A stretch of 64,000 nucleotides of DNA from Portulaca oleracea. Lineage: Eukaryota; Streptophyta; Magnoliopsida; Caryophyllales; Portulacaceae. The notes under the pieces were generated by a model, which worked only from the letters and a program-made list of their open reading frames with translations, searched no databases and was not told where the DNA came from. Both the position numbers and the translations under genes were made by a program. The stretch spans positions 2,673,501 through 2,737,500 of the forward strand of contig CM055871.1 in assembly GCA_029582165.1 (NCBI GenBank). Reading direction: 5' to 3'. Shown piece by piece: positions 21,899 through 32,394 of this stretch (position 1 is the first letter of the stretch; each line of letters starts with the position of its first letter).

Positions 21899-24708
21899 TC
21901 AATCCTCATCATGCCAGACCTCCGTGTCGCCGCCGCCGCTGGCACTATCAGCCCCATGGGCTCCGCTTCCACCAGCTCCAAAGTAAGTGTCCCATTGATA
22001 GTAGGAGGAGTCTACCATCTCTGTATCACCACCTGAGCCAGACAAGTGCAACACTTCGGTACTGCCTGCATTAAGCCAAGAGTGTTCTGGAACCTGCCAC
22101 TCTTGATTACCTCCAGGCCACCCCTGTGGAGCAGGCCAAGAAGTTCTTACTACGGGCTCTAGGACAGGCCATCCCCGACCATTCCTGAGTTTGTGTTCCC
22201 CATCCAGACGTTCGAGGCTGCTCCAAACCCCCTTGCGAAGGAGTGACGGATACAACGGGTTGAGACGGAAGCACTGATGAGGCGTCATCTGCGAGGGCAC
22301 GGTTATACCCCACAGATGCACCCGAATCACTGCAAAGCACCACAGTAGGATCGATCGCCGCAAAGGAAGTGCCATAACCTAAATCCACAGTCGGTGCGGG
22401 AGACGCTGGAACATACCCAGGCATTCCATAAGGGTACTGAGGCAAAGGATGAGAGCACTGACGCCTAGACCCCGAATGACGAGATTCTGAAGGAGTACCC
22501 AAATGCAGTGAGATGCCTTCTTGCCCGCCGCACACAGCTCCACCAACAGCGCTAGACTCGGAGCCTGTCTCCACCACGAAGCTGGGGGTGCCACGCCGAG
22601 AACCGCGGCTCCGACGAGAATTCCCATGATCATGAGACCTCGCCTGATGCTCGTGCTCACCTAAAGACATGGAGGATATGCTGTTCTCCACAGACCTCGG
22701 AAAGTCTTGGCCGAAACCTGTGTCTCCGTAGTGGGAACTGGTTGAATGACTATCTTCGAGCAAAATACCTTTCCCACGGTCATCGTGAGCCGGCATGCCC
22801 GTGCTCCGCCTACTCCTCTCCCCGTGCCTTCGGAGAGCAGCTTCACCCCCATAAGACCGCCTCGCGTCGGCCATAAAAAGAATGTCGAGGAGGGTCAATC
22901 TGCTCCGACCGGCCACGAGGCACGTGCACATCTGAATGGCGAGGAGGATCCACAGGACGAGACTGTGCATCATCATCCACGTTTGCATCCCCAACCACAG
23001 AACCTGCAAGGTCTTTCTCACGAGCCCATTTGAGCGTGAAGTAATTTTTGAGGAAGCCTTTTGCTTGTTTCCATCGCCACTGCGCAGAATGAGGAAAATT
23101 GGTCAAAGTTTGAGCAAGTTACAACTAAGCAAAGAAAAAAGGGGGAATCACCTACCGGCTTTCCCAGGATCTTCTCTAATTCCGGTTTAATGTCTTCACT
23201 AGTCGCTCTCGGGTAGCCGCAAACCTTGTCCCTAGAACTGCTCTGACTCTTCTCGTCATCCTTGCAATAGGGCCCCAACTGCAACAAGCAAAGAATTGGT
23301 CATATTAGGCGGTAATAGAAGGAACATGAAAAGAGTAAATAGAGGTCTTCTTCACCACCTTTCTGAAGGCTAGGCGGTCCCGATATCGTTCCCATTCCTC
23401 CCAGAATTGGTCGGGCGATGCCATCGATGCATGGTTAGTATACCAAGAACCTCTCTTAGCTGCTACAAACGCCTCGGCGTGCAAGGCTCGCGGATCATTC
23501 ATGGTCTCGGGAGGGTCTGATGGTATTATCCATCTTTCATGGCCCAGGGTTTGCCTCGTAAGCCTCTCACCAAGACTCCAGACCCAACCGGACGGGCTCT
23601 CCATCACCAAGCGCAGGGTACTATCCCTATGCGCCGTATTTCGTGAGGGAATGAAGTCTTGTGGAATCTCGAAGCCAACCCATGCATTCCAATTGACATC
23701 ATCCTGCACAAGTAAAGGAAACATAAGCGCCAAAGAAATTCAAGAGAGATTACATGAAAGATGTACCTCTTCAAGATGATCCAAGATGCGGCGCAGCTCA
23801 TCTAAGCTCCCAAATGGTTTTTTCTTTTGCTCGAGGTAGTTTTTGTGCCACCGTTCTGCTGCCGGCACTGTCTGGACGTGTCGGGTAGGGATAGTGAATC
23901 CCTTAATGTACTCATACCCCCATACCTGCAAATATGTCAATACCGAGACTCACGATATAGAAAAAGAGAGAAATGCATGTAAAAGAGAAGCGTCTCGAAG
24001 ATTACCTCGAGCACCTTCCACATGCTCGGGCCGCTCATCTCCCGCGGACTCTCCGGTGCGAAGAATGGGTCCACATCGCATTGTGCCGAGCACCAATGCG
24101 AAGCCAGCGAATGAAGTTAGCAAAAGCAGCCTTTGCCCAGTTCCGATGAATGACCTGCTCTAGATCAAGGAGATTCTTCATCCAGGTCAAATAAACATCG
24201 TCTCCTCGATTGGCAAACATCGTGGCAGAGATGAAATATGCCAGGAAAATGAAGCGACGCTGAAACTCATCCATATGAGTGAAGTCGGCGGAGGTGATGA
24301 CATCCTCGAAGGAACCATAAGAAAGCTTCATCTTTCGACCAAATCGGCGCCGTTCGAGCACAGGCTCTAATAATTCCATCACCTGGTCCGGCACAACAGG
24401 GTCGAATTCGACATCTTGACCACCCAACGTAGCCCGGTAATCATCACAAAGTCGACAGGGGTTATGGCCGTTTCTCCTACAGGGAGGTGGAAGGTGTTGG
24501 TGGAATCCCAGAATCTCTCCGCGAGCGCACGCCCCATCACCCGTGGTGTACAAGGTTCCCAGGCCTTGACACATTTCCAGAAGAGGTCGAATCCTGATTC
24601 TTCTAAAAGTGTAAGCGCCCAATTATCTTCTGCAAAATGCTCCACCACCTTGATCGGTTTCCGCATATTGCCACCAGTTCTAAGGGAGTCCTCCTGAGGA
24701 TCCACCAT
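21899..24708 (-). pseudogene. Antisense gene 1 in Tat element: plant mobile domain protein, spliced
   Basis: Starts MVDPQEDSLRTGG at 24708. The block FWDSTNTFHLPVGETAITPV and FVMITGLR is the signature of the plant mobile domain (MAIN/MAIL1 family, also found in transposons). A frameshift near 24430 leads to VEFDPVVPDQ, MDEFQRRFIFLAYFISATMF and HRNWAKAAFANFIRWL. Four short GT-AG introns keep the protein in frame: 23926-24005 (KVLE/VWGYE), 23704-23766 (LEE/DDVNW), 23279-23358 (AFRK/LGPYC) and 23080-23155 (LGKP/WRWKQ). The C-terminal part is Ser/Gly/Arg-rich and has at least one more frameshift near 22850. Role in the element unknown. Confidence 0.72.
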
Positions 24709-26600
24709 AAAAATTCAAAAAAAGAGACAAGTCCCTACGGCAACCTATCAGGTGATCCCTAGTTTAGCAAAAGCTAAATTGAACTTCCACTAAATTAGGG
24801 GGCTAAAAAAAAAATCATTCGGCCCACCCAAGGAAAAGAGGGTTGGGCCTCGCTTTTTTCGGCCCAACCAGACGGGTTCCCACAACAAGGAGGTTTGGGT
24901 CTCTCTTTTCGGTCCAGAAAAAATTGGGCCGCTAACTTACAGCCACCCAGACGGGTTCTTGCGCCGAAAAAAGAACAGGTCGATTAAGGGATGGATTTGG
25001 GCTTTTCATCTAATTGCATCCCAACCCAAACGAGCACAAAATAGGTTGGGCCGTAAGCAGAACTCAGACGGGTTCCAGAGAAGTTGGGCCGCCTCAGCCA
25101 AACTCAAACGAGTTCAAAATAGGTTGGGCCGTGTGCATAAACGCAGACGGGTTCTCAAGAGTTGGGCCTCGCATTTCGGCCCACCCAAGGAAAAGAGGGT
25201 TGGGCCTCGTTTTTTCGGCCCACCCAAGGAAAAGAGGGTTGGGCCTCGTTTTTTCGGCCCACCCAAGGATAACGCAGACGGGTTATAGAGGAGTTGGGCC
25301 GCATCAGCCCAACTCAAACGAGTTCCAAATAGGTCGGGTCAGATGGAACCTGATCGTTCATGCAAGGAGAGAGTTGGGCCACATCAGCCCAACTCACACG
25401 GGTTCTTTGATGACGGGCTCATTTTTAGAGTTAACCCAGACGGGCCTATGCAAAATACGTTGGGCCGCTATACGTTCCATTCTAAAAAAAAATCGGCCTA
25501 TCATCCCCGGTTCTCTAAAGCTCGATTTGAACAATACGGGTAATTGACATAAATTACTTCATTATTATTAGCTAAATCAACAAGCTAGAATTAAACATTT
25601 CTACTTGCAAATTTATGCTATGATTAAAGAGCAAAGTCAGGAAGAAGACATTACCCGGACATGTGAATGCTTGTGCCATACGTGATTCCACGGTTCAGGC
25701 ACCAATATCGACGGTTCCCAACCCGGCCTAGGAGTCCATGCTCGCCGGGAGGACATTTCATGTGCCCAGTTTGTTGCATGGGGTTGAACGGGCGGATCCC
25801 TAACTTTTCTAACCATTGCTTCCTAACTAGTGAATGAATGATTTTTTTGAGCAAGAAATGGAAGTGGAAGAATGAGATGTGTGATTGAGGGCATGAAGAG
25901 GCCCCCTTTTATAAGGATAGTGGGTGCATGCACACCACACAAATGGCCAACCGGCGGGTCCCAGCAACAAGATCATGGAGGGCATGCATTGGCCGAAAAT
26001 CTATCCTAAAATCTATCCTAAAACCACATGCATTGGCCGAAAAGAAAAAAAGGAGAAAGAAAAGAACCCAGACGGGTTCCTTGCGCTCAAAATTACTGGC
26101 CCAGATGCATTTGCAGCGAAATTGGGCCTTGCATTTGCAGGCCCAACGCATGTACCCAGACGGGTTCGTGGGCCGTTTCAGAGCCAAAATACCGGCCCAA
26201 ACTCGTCGCCCCAATTCAAGCCCAGTAATAACTCAGACGGGTTCGCAGCGGAGCTCAACATACCGGCCCAGATGCGTCGTAGAAAATGGGCCTTGCATTT
26301 GCAGGCCCAATGCAGGAACTTAGACGGGTTCTTTGCGCCAAGATGACCGGCCCAAGCTCATCGCAGCCAAAGTGGGCTTTGCAGGAACTCAGACGGGTTC
26401 CTTGCGCCGAAATGACCGGCCCAAGCTCATCGCAGCCAAAGTGGGCTTTGCAATTGCAAGCCCAATTCAAGACTTCAGACGGGTTCACAGAGCCAAAACG
26501 AGCCCAAATTCGTCGCTCTAATTCAAGCCCAAAGCAATGGCAAACTTAAGCCCATTTCCTAGAACTAAAGCACAACTGACAGGTAAATTCTCTGACTCGA
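24709..26600. repeat. Repeat field with CAGACGGGTT and TTGGGCC/GGCCCAA words
   Basis: About 1.9 kb in which CAGACGGGTT or a near copy recurs at irregular spacing (for example 24869, 25065, 25143, 25274, 26066, 26157, 26231, 26388, 26475), each close to TTGGGCC or GGCCCAA. Sub-repeats include three near-identical units of about 51 bp at 25157-25270 and two of about 66 bp at 26315-26450. Frames across this region are by-products of the repeats. Confidence 0.8.
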
Positions 26601-26759
26601 TCTGATTTTCAGATAAACTGATGCTCTCCTTCTCTGTTTTGCAGAACAATGCACGAGATACATCGGTCGTCAGGCGATTACAAAAACGAACTCATCTTCG
26701 GTGGCCGTCATCGAGCCTTCACAATGCGATGACACCCTTTTCAGCACAAAGACGCAAGT

Positions 26760-27670
26760 CACAGCACGCTTCACGGCGAAATGAAGTGCGCTACCTCGGT
26801 CCGCCTCACGGCGAAATGAAGTGGACCGCCCCATCATCACGGCATGCTTCACGGCGAAATGAAGCACGTCACCTTGATCCACCTCACGGCGAAATGAAGT
26901 GGATCACCTCATCATCACGGCACGCTTCACGGCGAAATGAAGCGCGTCACCTCGGTCCGCCTCACGGCGAAATGAAGTGGACCACCCCATCATCCTGTCA
27001 TGCTTCACGGCGAAATGAAGCATGTCACCCAGATCCGCCTCACGGCGAAATGAAGCGGATCGACCCCGACTGGCTTTACGGAAGAAACTAAGCAGGTCAA
27101 CCCATACAGACACAGGTCTTGCACTCCACGGCGAAATGAAGTGCATGATCTTGATCCACCTCACGGCGAAATGAGGCAGATCAATTGGTCGACTTTACGA
27201 AAGAAACTAAGCGACCAACCAACATCGGCGCAGACCAAGCTTCCAGCGTCAACTCGGTCGCCTCGCGGCGAAATTCAGTGGACCTCCCCATCATCAGGGC
27301 ATGCTTCACGGCGAAATGAAGCAAGTCACCTTGATCCTCCTCACGGCGAAATGAAGTGGATCACCTCATCATCACGCACGCTTCACGAAATGAAGCGCGT
27401 CACCTCGGTCGCCTCGCGGCGAAATGAAGTGGACCACCCCATCATCTGTCATGCTTCACGAAATGAAGCATGTCACCCGAATCCGCCTCGGTGAAATGAA
27501 GCGGATCGACCACGGCTTTACGGAAAAACTAAGCGAGTCAACCCATACGCAACACGGTCTTGCACTCCACGGCGAAATGAAGTGCACGACCTTGATCTAC
27601 CTCGGCGAAATGAGGCGGATCAATTCGGCCACTTTACGGAAGAAACTAAGCAGCCAACCAACATCTAGCG
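26760..27670. repeat. Hairpin array with constant CACGGCGAAATGAAG core
   Basis: Roughly 20 units, each with CGGCGAAA as loop and flanking arms that differ between units yet pair with each other, for example GATCCGCCTCA with TGAAGCGGATC and CATGCTTCA with TGAAGCATG. A second unit type has TTTACGGAAGAAACTAAG. The left half (to about 27250) and right half (from about 27240) look like copies of one block of about 480 bp. The right half has many small deletions. Confidence 0.85.
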
Positions 27671-27778
27671 AGACCAAGCTTCCAAGCGCCAACGGCTTGA
27701 GCAGCTTGATTCATATCCAAGATCATCAAGACTACTTTGATCATCGCTTTACTCAAACTCGATCAAAGTGGGGCTATC

Positions 27779-28923
27779 TGTGACACCGGATTTTGTACGG
27801 TATTAGTTTTAGTTATTTGTAAAAATAAGCTAGCCGATAGTTTGGTAGCATGCAAGCCCATTTCTTTTCTAGCCCGAGCAAGCAAAATAGCCCAAAGAAT
27901 TACGGTCAACCCGGTTGAGTTCGTAAGGCCAAAGCTGGTTCACTGGCGTGAGCCGTCTGGTTCTTGGGCCAAAGCCTGGTTGATTTGGCAAGAACCTGTC
28001 GTGTCGGGCAACGCATTTCTACCAAAGCTAAATTCTACTGAGTTCACTGTCGCGCTAAAACCTAAACCCTAAACGCACCCCTACTTCCCTACTCCACTAT
28101 AAATTAAACCCTTTTTCCCTTCCATAGACACCATGGTATGCTAGAGTATTGACACTAGCATATTCTCTCCATCTCTTCTCTCCTTTGCATCGCTTCACTA
28201 AAGGTTAGCATAGTTGATGTAAAACATGTAGTAATCTATCGAATTCATTCTTGTTATATTTTCAATGTTTTGCATGATTTTAATGATGAATTTGTGAAAT
28301 TCATATCTAATTCCTCCCTTTTAACTTTTGTTTTGCTTTAATTTAATTCTAGTAGAGTCTATTCATTGAATAGGCGGATTTGATGATTTTAATTGTCAAA
28401 TTCGTAACCTTACCCCCGAATCCATCTTTGGATTCGCAGGCCGGAGTCTATATTTAAATGGTTTGTTGTTTTTCTCCTAAAATTCAACTGGCGACTCTAT
28501 TTTCGTGCTTTGGTGTTTACCTTTTTTTATGATTTTTGTGACCTAATTTGTGATTAGCGCAAGGAGCATCCCGTCTTGGTTCAATTCATGAACCCAGACG
28601 GGTTTTCACCTTCTTTTCTTTTTTTTTACCGTGGTTTCTTTTTTTTCCTTTTCTCGTAGGATCTGCAGCCGCGAACCCGTCTTGGTTCCAGCTTTGAACC
28701 TGCGGGTTCCTGTGTTTTCTTCCTTCCTTTTGTCTTTTCCTTTCTTTTTTAAAAAAGGGCGAATCTTGGGCTCACGGCGCATAAATCTTTTTTCTTAATC
28801 TGTTAGCAAAATTATTCTTACAAGTTCAACCTTATTTAAGGTTAAGCAATCCTAGTCGGCTCCCAATCAATCACTCCTTAAGTAGCGCCGCGAAAAAGGT
28901 CATCAATTTTTTCGGGGTCTACA
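27779..28923 (+). repeat. 3' LTR of the Tat element
   Basis: 1,145 bp. The middle (about 28090-28600) is almost identical to the 5' LTR. The first 300 bp and about 28600-28750 differ mostly by small losses in base runs. The second hairpin of the 5' LTR is damaged here. A purine-rich AAAGTGGGG lies just upstream (about 27766-27774). Confidence 0.9.
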
Positions 28924-30275
28924 AAGCCTTCCGTCATTTTTCGAAAGTAACGGGTCTCACAGCAAACCCTTCAAAATCGGAAGCATTTTTTTTCGGGTTG
29001 GGGGGGGGGGGGGAGGGGGAGGGGGTGGGTCAAGATTGAACACATTGGCCCATTGCTACATGAAATAGGATTTGTCCAGGGCTCTCCCCCCTTCAAATAC
29101 CTTGGCATGCCAATTTCTTCTTGTAATCTTTCAAAGAATGATTGTGATATCTTGGTCGACAAAATCCTAAACCGAATCAAGATTTGGGAAACAAGGAACA
29201 TCTCCTATGTCGGACGCGTGACTTTGATAAACTCGGTGTTAATAGATATAGCTTCTGGGCTAGAATTCTAATCCTCACACAACACACCATTGATCAGATT
29301 AATCGTTTTGCCATAATTTCCTCTGGGGGCCTCCCACAAATATGCAAAACCTCCTTTGGTGAATTGGGAAAAGACTTGTGCACCGAAGAATTTGGGAGGA
29401 GCGGGCCTACGAAACTTAGAGCATTGGAACAAAGCTTCAATTGACAAGCTCATTTAGGACATTCAAAACAATAAGGAGCTTCTATGGGTACAATAGATTC
29501 ACACAAAATACATCAAGAACTCCTCGTGGTGGAGCTACCTTCCTCCTTACGATGTCTGCCCATATTTTAAGCACCTGTGTGACGTCAAGAAATCCTTCAA
29601 GTGGGGCTTGGAGCCAGGCTGCAGATGGAGGTGGCCCATTCCACCTGATGGAGCTTACTAAGTCGACCAGAGGTACCTTTGGTAGATGACGTACCTGGAG
29701 AGCCTAGTTTAGGCTAGTATACCCTGGAACAACTTAGTCACCCCGCGTCATGCATTTATAACCTGGGTATACCTGTTAGATCGGCTACCAGTCAGAGCCA
29801 GAACAAACTAATGGAATGGGGGAGCTTACCAGGCTCTCTGTCCAGTATGCAATGAGAAGGAAGAAACCATCACTCACCTCTTCGTGGATGTCAACTGGGA
29901 AATGAAATACGCAACTTACTGCCAAGTTGGACCACTGGCACGCCCCCTAGCCCAACACACTTGAGTAGTTGGACTCAAGAACTGATGGATAAAGAAGGAT
30001 CTCGGGTCGAAAAATAGCTTTGTTTTGCCATCTTTTGTGCTTATATCTACACCATTTAGAGGGAGAGGAATACCAAGGTCCATAAATAAAGAGAAAGGAT
30101 TGCAACAACTTTAGCCCAGGTGAAAAAAAATGATGTCCAAACTAGATGCCTTGGTTATGCAAAAGGTCGGAAAAAAGCTAAACAAACTCATTGATATAGC
30201 TTTAAGGTTGCGATCGGGGCAAGGCTTGGGTTGCCCTTTGTACCATTTTATCTGTCAATATAGTTTGTGCTTCTT
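28924..30275 (+). pseudogene. LINE RT C-terminal part and zf-RVT region
   Basis: Begins with the AAGCC target copy, then FRHFSKVTGLTANPSKSEAF, FKYLGMPISS, IKIWETRNISYVGRVTLINSV, and a zf-RVT stretch near 29740-29920 with RHAFITWVYLLDRLPVRAR and CPVCNEKEETITHLFVDV. A run of G at about 28999-29028 interrupts the frame. The element ends near a TA microsatellite. Confidence 0.78.
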
Positions 30276-30277
30276 TG

Positions 30278-30322
<45 letters not shown>
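30276..30322. repeat. TA microsatellite
   Basis: An uninterrupted TA run of about 20 units, the target of the MITE that follows. A similar run is at 30855-30889. Confidence 0.9.
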
Positions 30323-30325
<3 letters not shown>

Positions 30326-30854
30326 AAATTAGATTCTAATAATCCCTACTTTTGCAAATTGGATGGCAATAATCCATACTTTCAATTTGTATTATGGTGG
30401 TCCAAAAAAAAAAATTGTATTGTAGTGGTACCAAATCCATCACCACATTCTTTTTATTTTTTTCATGCCTACCCCATATTGTTTTTGTTTTTTTCGTTCC
30501 CGCCCTCAAATAGGTAATGAAGTGTAATTGCTAAAACATTTTTTAAATTATTTTTTTGAGATTCCGAGCAATTAATATAATTTTTTAAAAAGAATAAAAT
30601 TTAAAAAATCATAAAAATAGGAAAAAAAATCAAAAAAATTGGGAGAAGTGTTGTAAATTCATTAAAAATCGTGGTAAAGTGTTATACAAAGTTTTGAATC
30701 AAATGCAACACAAAATCTATGATATTTAGGGTATACTCTCGATTATGTCCCACTACAATACAATTTTTTTTTTTGGACCACCAGAATACCAATTGAAAGT
30801 AGGATTATTGTCATCCAATTTGTAAAAGTAGGGATTATTATAATCCAATTTCCC
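30323..30854. mobile_element. Mutator-type MITE in a TA tract
   Basis: Inverted ends of about 90 bp: GGGAAATTAGATTCTAATAA at the left and its counterpart GGGAAATTGGATTATAATAA read from the right end. The ends resemble those of the intron MITE at 37930-38215. TA repeats on both sides hide the target duplication. No coding sequence. Confidence 0.75.
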
Positions 30855-30889
<35 letters not shown>

Positions 30890-30890
30890 G

Positions 30891-31218
30891 GAACTGATCA
30901 TATGAATATGGATCTTTTGTGAGCATGTGAGCATAGTTGCATTTCCGATGAACATCAACTATTATTTCCGTGGACATCAATTATGTAAAGTGGACATTAA
31001 GTATTGTTATTGTGGACATTAAATACAAAGGCCGGACATCAACATTTGATGTCCGCCAAGCAAAATCTTATATTCCCTTTGCATAGTTGATGTCCACAAA
31101 CACAACGCTTGATGTCCACCTTTCATACTTGATGTCCACAAAAATGTCACTTGATGTCCGCTAGATATCCAATCATGCTTACATGCTCACCAAAGAGTCA
31201 TGTTCATATGATCAGTTT
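30891..31218. mobile_element. MITE with GATGTCC-rich interior
   Basis: Ends pair over about 50 bp: GAACTGATCATATGAATATG at the left and AAACTGATCATATGAACATG read from the right. The interior has many GTGGACATCAA/TTGATGTCCAC words in both orientations, so most of the 328 bp can fold back. Superfamily undetermined. Confidence 0.7.
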
Positions 31219-31677
31219 ATATATACACACCGACAACATACATGTAATTTTTAGATTAATATATGTAATTTTTACATACCGACAACATACACACCTAATT
31301 GAAAAGCCGAAAGTCTTGTTTTTTTAAAAGTTTTGACTTTAAAGAATACCATCTTATGTTTGGCGAAGAAAACTTTGAATAATGTTTACGATGTTAATGA
31401 CAAATGACAATTCAAAAGGGCAAACTAATTAGGAAAAAAATGAATCATTTTAATGTGCGGAACTAAAATCCATGTTAATTATGAGCGTTATACTAGCTTT
31501 TAAAAGTTACTATTGTTATTTATGTAAAATTATAGATATTTACAATATTTGCTTAATATTTGTCATTCTCATTAAAGTCTTGTACTCATTCAACATTAGA
31601 ATATTTGGTTCTTTAATTGAATCTACACTGAATTCTTACAAAGATATTATGAAAATTGTTTTTGAATTTATCTTTTA
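31219..31677. other. AT-rich spacer
   Basis: No gene or repeat recognised. A short open frame at 31472-31678 has no known motif. Confidence 0.5.
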
Positions 31678-31955
31678 AGGCCATGTTCTTTTTATACGGC
31701 TGGCTGCGGTATGACGCAGTGCGGTGTGGTGGAATTGTGGTGGGTATGGTAGAATTGTGGTAGATTTTAGCGGGTTATTGGTAAGTTGTGGTGTGTTTTG
31801 TTTTTTATAAATGTAAATTGTATTGGTAAATGTGAAAAAAGTTGACAGTGGTGGGTTGTGGTAAATTGTGGTGGATTGGTATGTTGTGGCGGGTTTTGGC
31901 AAAGTGCGGTGTGTTGTGACACCGCAGCCAGCCAGCCATATAAAAGAACAGGTAA
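31678..31955. mobile_element. Small TIR element with GGCTGGCTGCGGT ends
   Basis: Left TGTTCTTTTTATACGGCTGG pairs with right-end TGTTCTTTTATATGGCTGG read in reverse. The interior is rich in GTGGTGGGT words. Probably a MITE; I could not define a target duplication or superfamily. Confidence 0.6.
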
Positions 31956-32394
31956 ATAAACTTTTTAAAGCTAGTTTGTCCCTACTTTTCCTTTTTTCAT
32001 GTATGTTGTTTTTTTTTCCTTTTTCTAATATAACTTAGTATGTGCCAACTAATCGAAAACAAATCAAAAAATTGTAAAAATATAATTAAATGATACCACT
32101 CACTAATAAATTTTATTTAATATTAATTGGACACCCTTAATAAAATTGTCTAGATTTGCCACTAGATACATACTTGAGGTACATATAATATCCTTTCCTT
32201 TCCTTTCTGGCCTTTCCTTTCCTTTAACTATAGTAAAAAGCACTCTTTTTTGTTAGTATGTTGTTGTGCCTACTTGCTTGTGTTCACACACAAATTTATT
32301 ATTTTACTCTTGGATATAATAATTAATCAGCAACTTGTTTTTAGCTTGTGTTCACACACGAATTAATTATTTTACCCTCGAGTACAATAATCAG
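31956..32394. other. AT-rich spacer
   Basis: Contains a TTTCCTTTCC run at 32188-32225 and two similar TTGTGTTCACACAC.AA words (about 32276 and 32344). No gene seen. Confidence 0.5.

Larger units (their letters stand above)
10449..28923 (+). mobile_element. Tat-clade Ty3/Gypsy retrotransposon, 18.5 kb
   Basis: LTRs at 10449-11628 and 27779-28923 begin TGTAGACACCGG/TGTGACACCGG and end GGTCTACA; target duplication AAGCC is at 10444-10448 and 28924-28928. Order inside: primer site, leader, gag, protease, RT, RNase H, a second RNase H, integrase, two antisense genes, repeat field, hairpin array, purine tract, LTR. The second RNase H between RNase H and integrase is the mark of the Tat clade (Ogre, Retand, TatI-III). 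I cannot fix the sublineage. Stops and frameshifts make it non-autonomous now. Confidence 0.92.
8110..30275 (+). mobile_element. Degenerate L1-type LINE, interrupted by two later elements
   Basis: The LINE is in three pieces: 8110-8751 (endonuclease), 9042-10448 (endonuclease end and reverse transcriptase) and 28924-30275 (reverse transcriptase end and zf-RVT region). Removing the Cassandra LTR and the Tat element, with one target copy each, restores continuous LINE reading (for example LMQA then FRHFSKVTGL). Many stops and frame changes show an old copy. The 5' end with ORF1 is missing or unrecognised. Confidence 0.82.

Noticed and set aside
22746..23033. Plus-strand frame opposite the mobile-domain gene
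   Set aside because: No domain. The minus strand has splice sites and a recognisable protein, so this is its shadow.
26760..27670. CRISPR-like array
   Set aside because: Repeat and spacer lengths vary, the context is a plant retrotransposon, and the arms pair. The hairpin explanation fits better.
24959..27783. Several long open frames in the repeat field and hairpin array
   Set aside because: They follow the repeats (RRNEA, DGF, HASRRNE) in many frames on both strands, and lack any domain.
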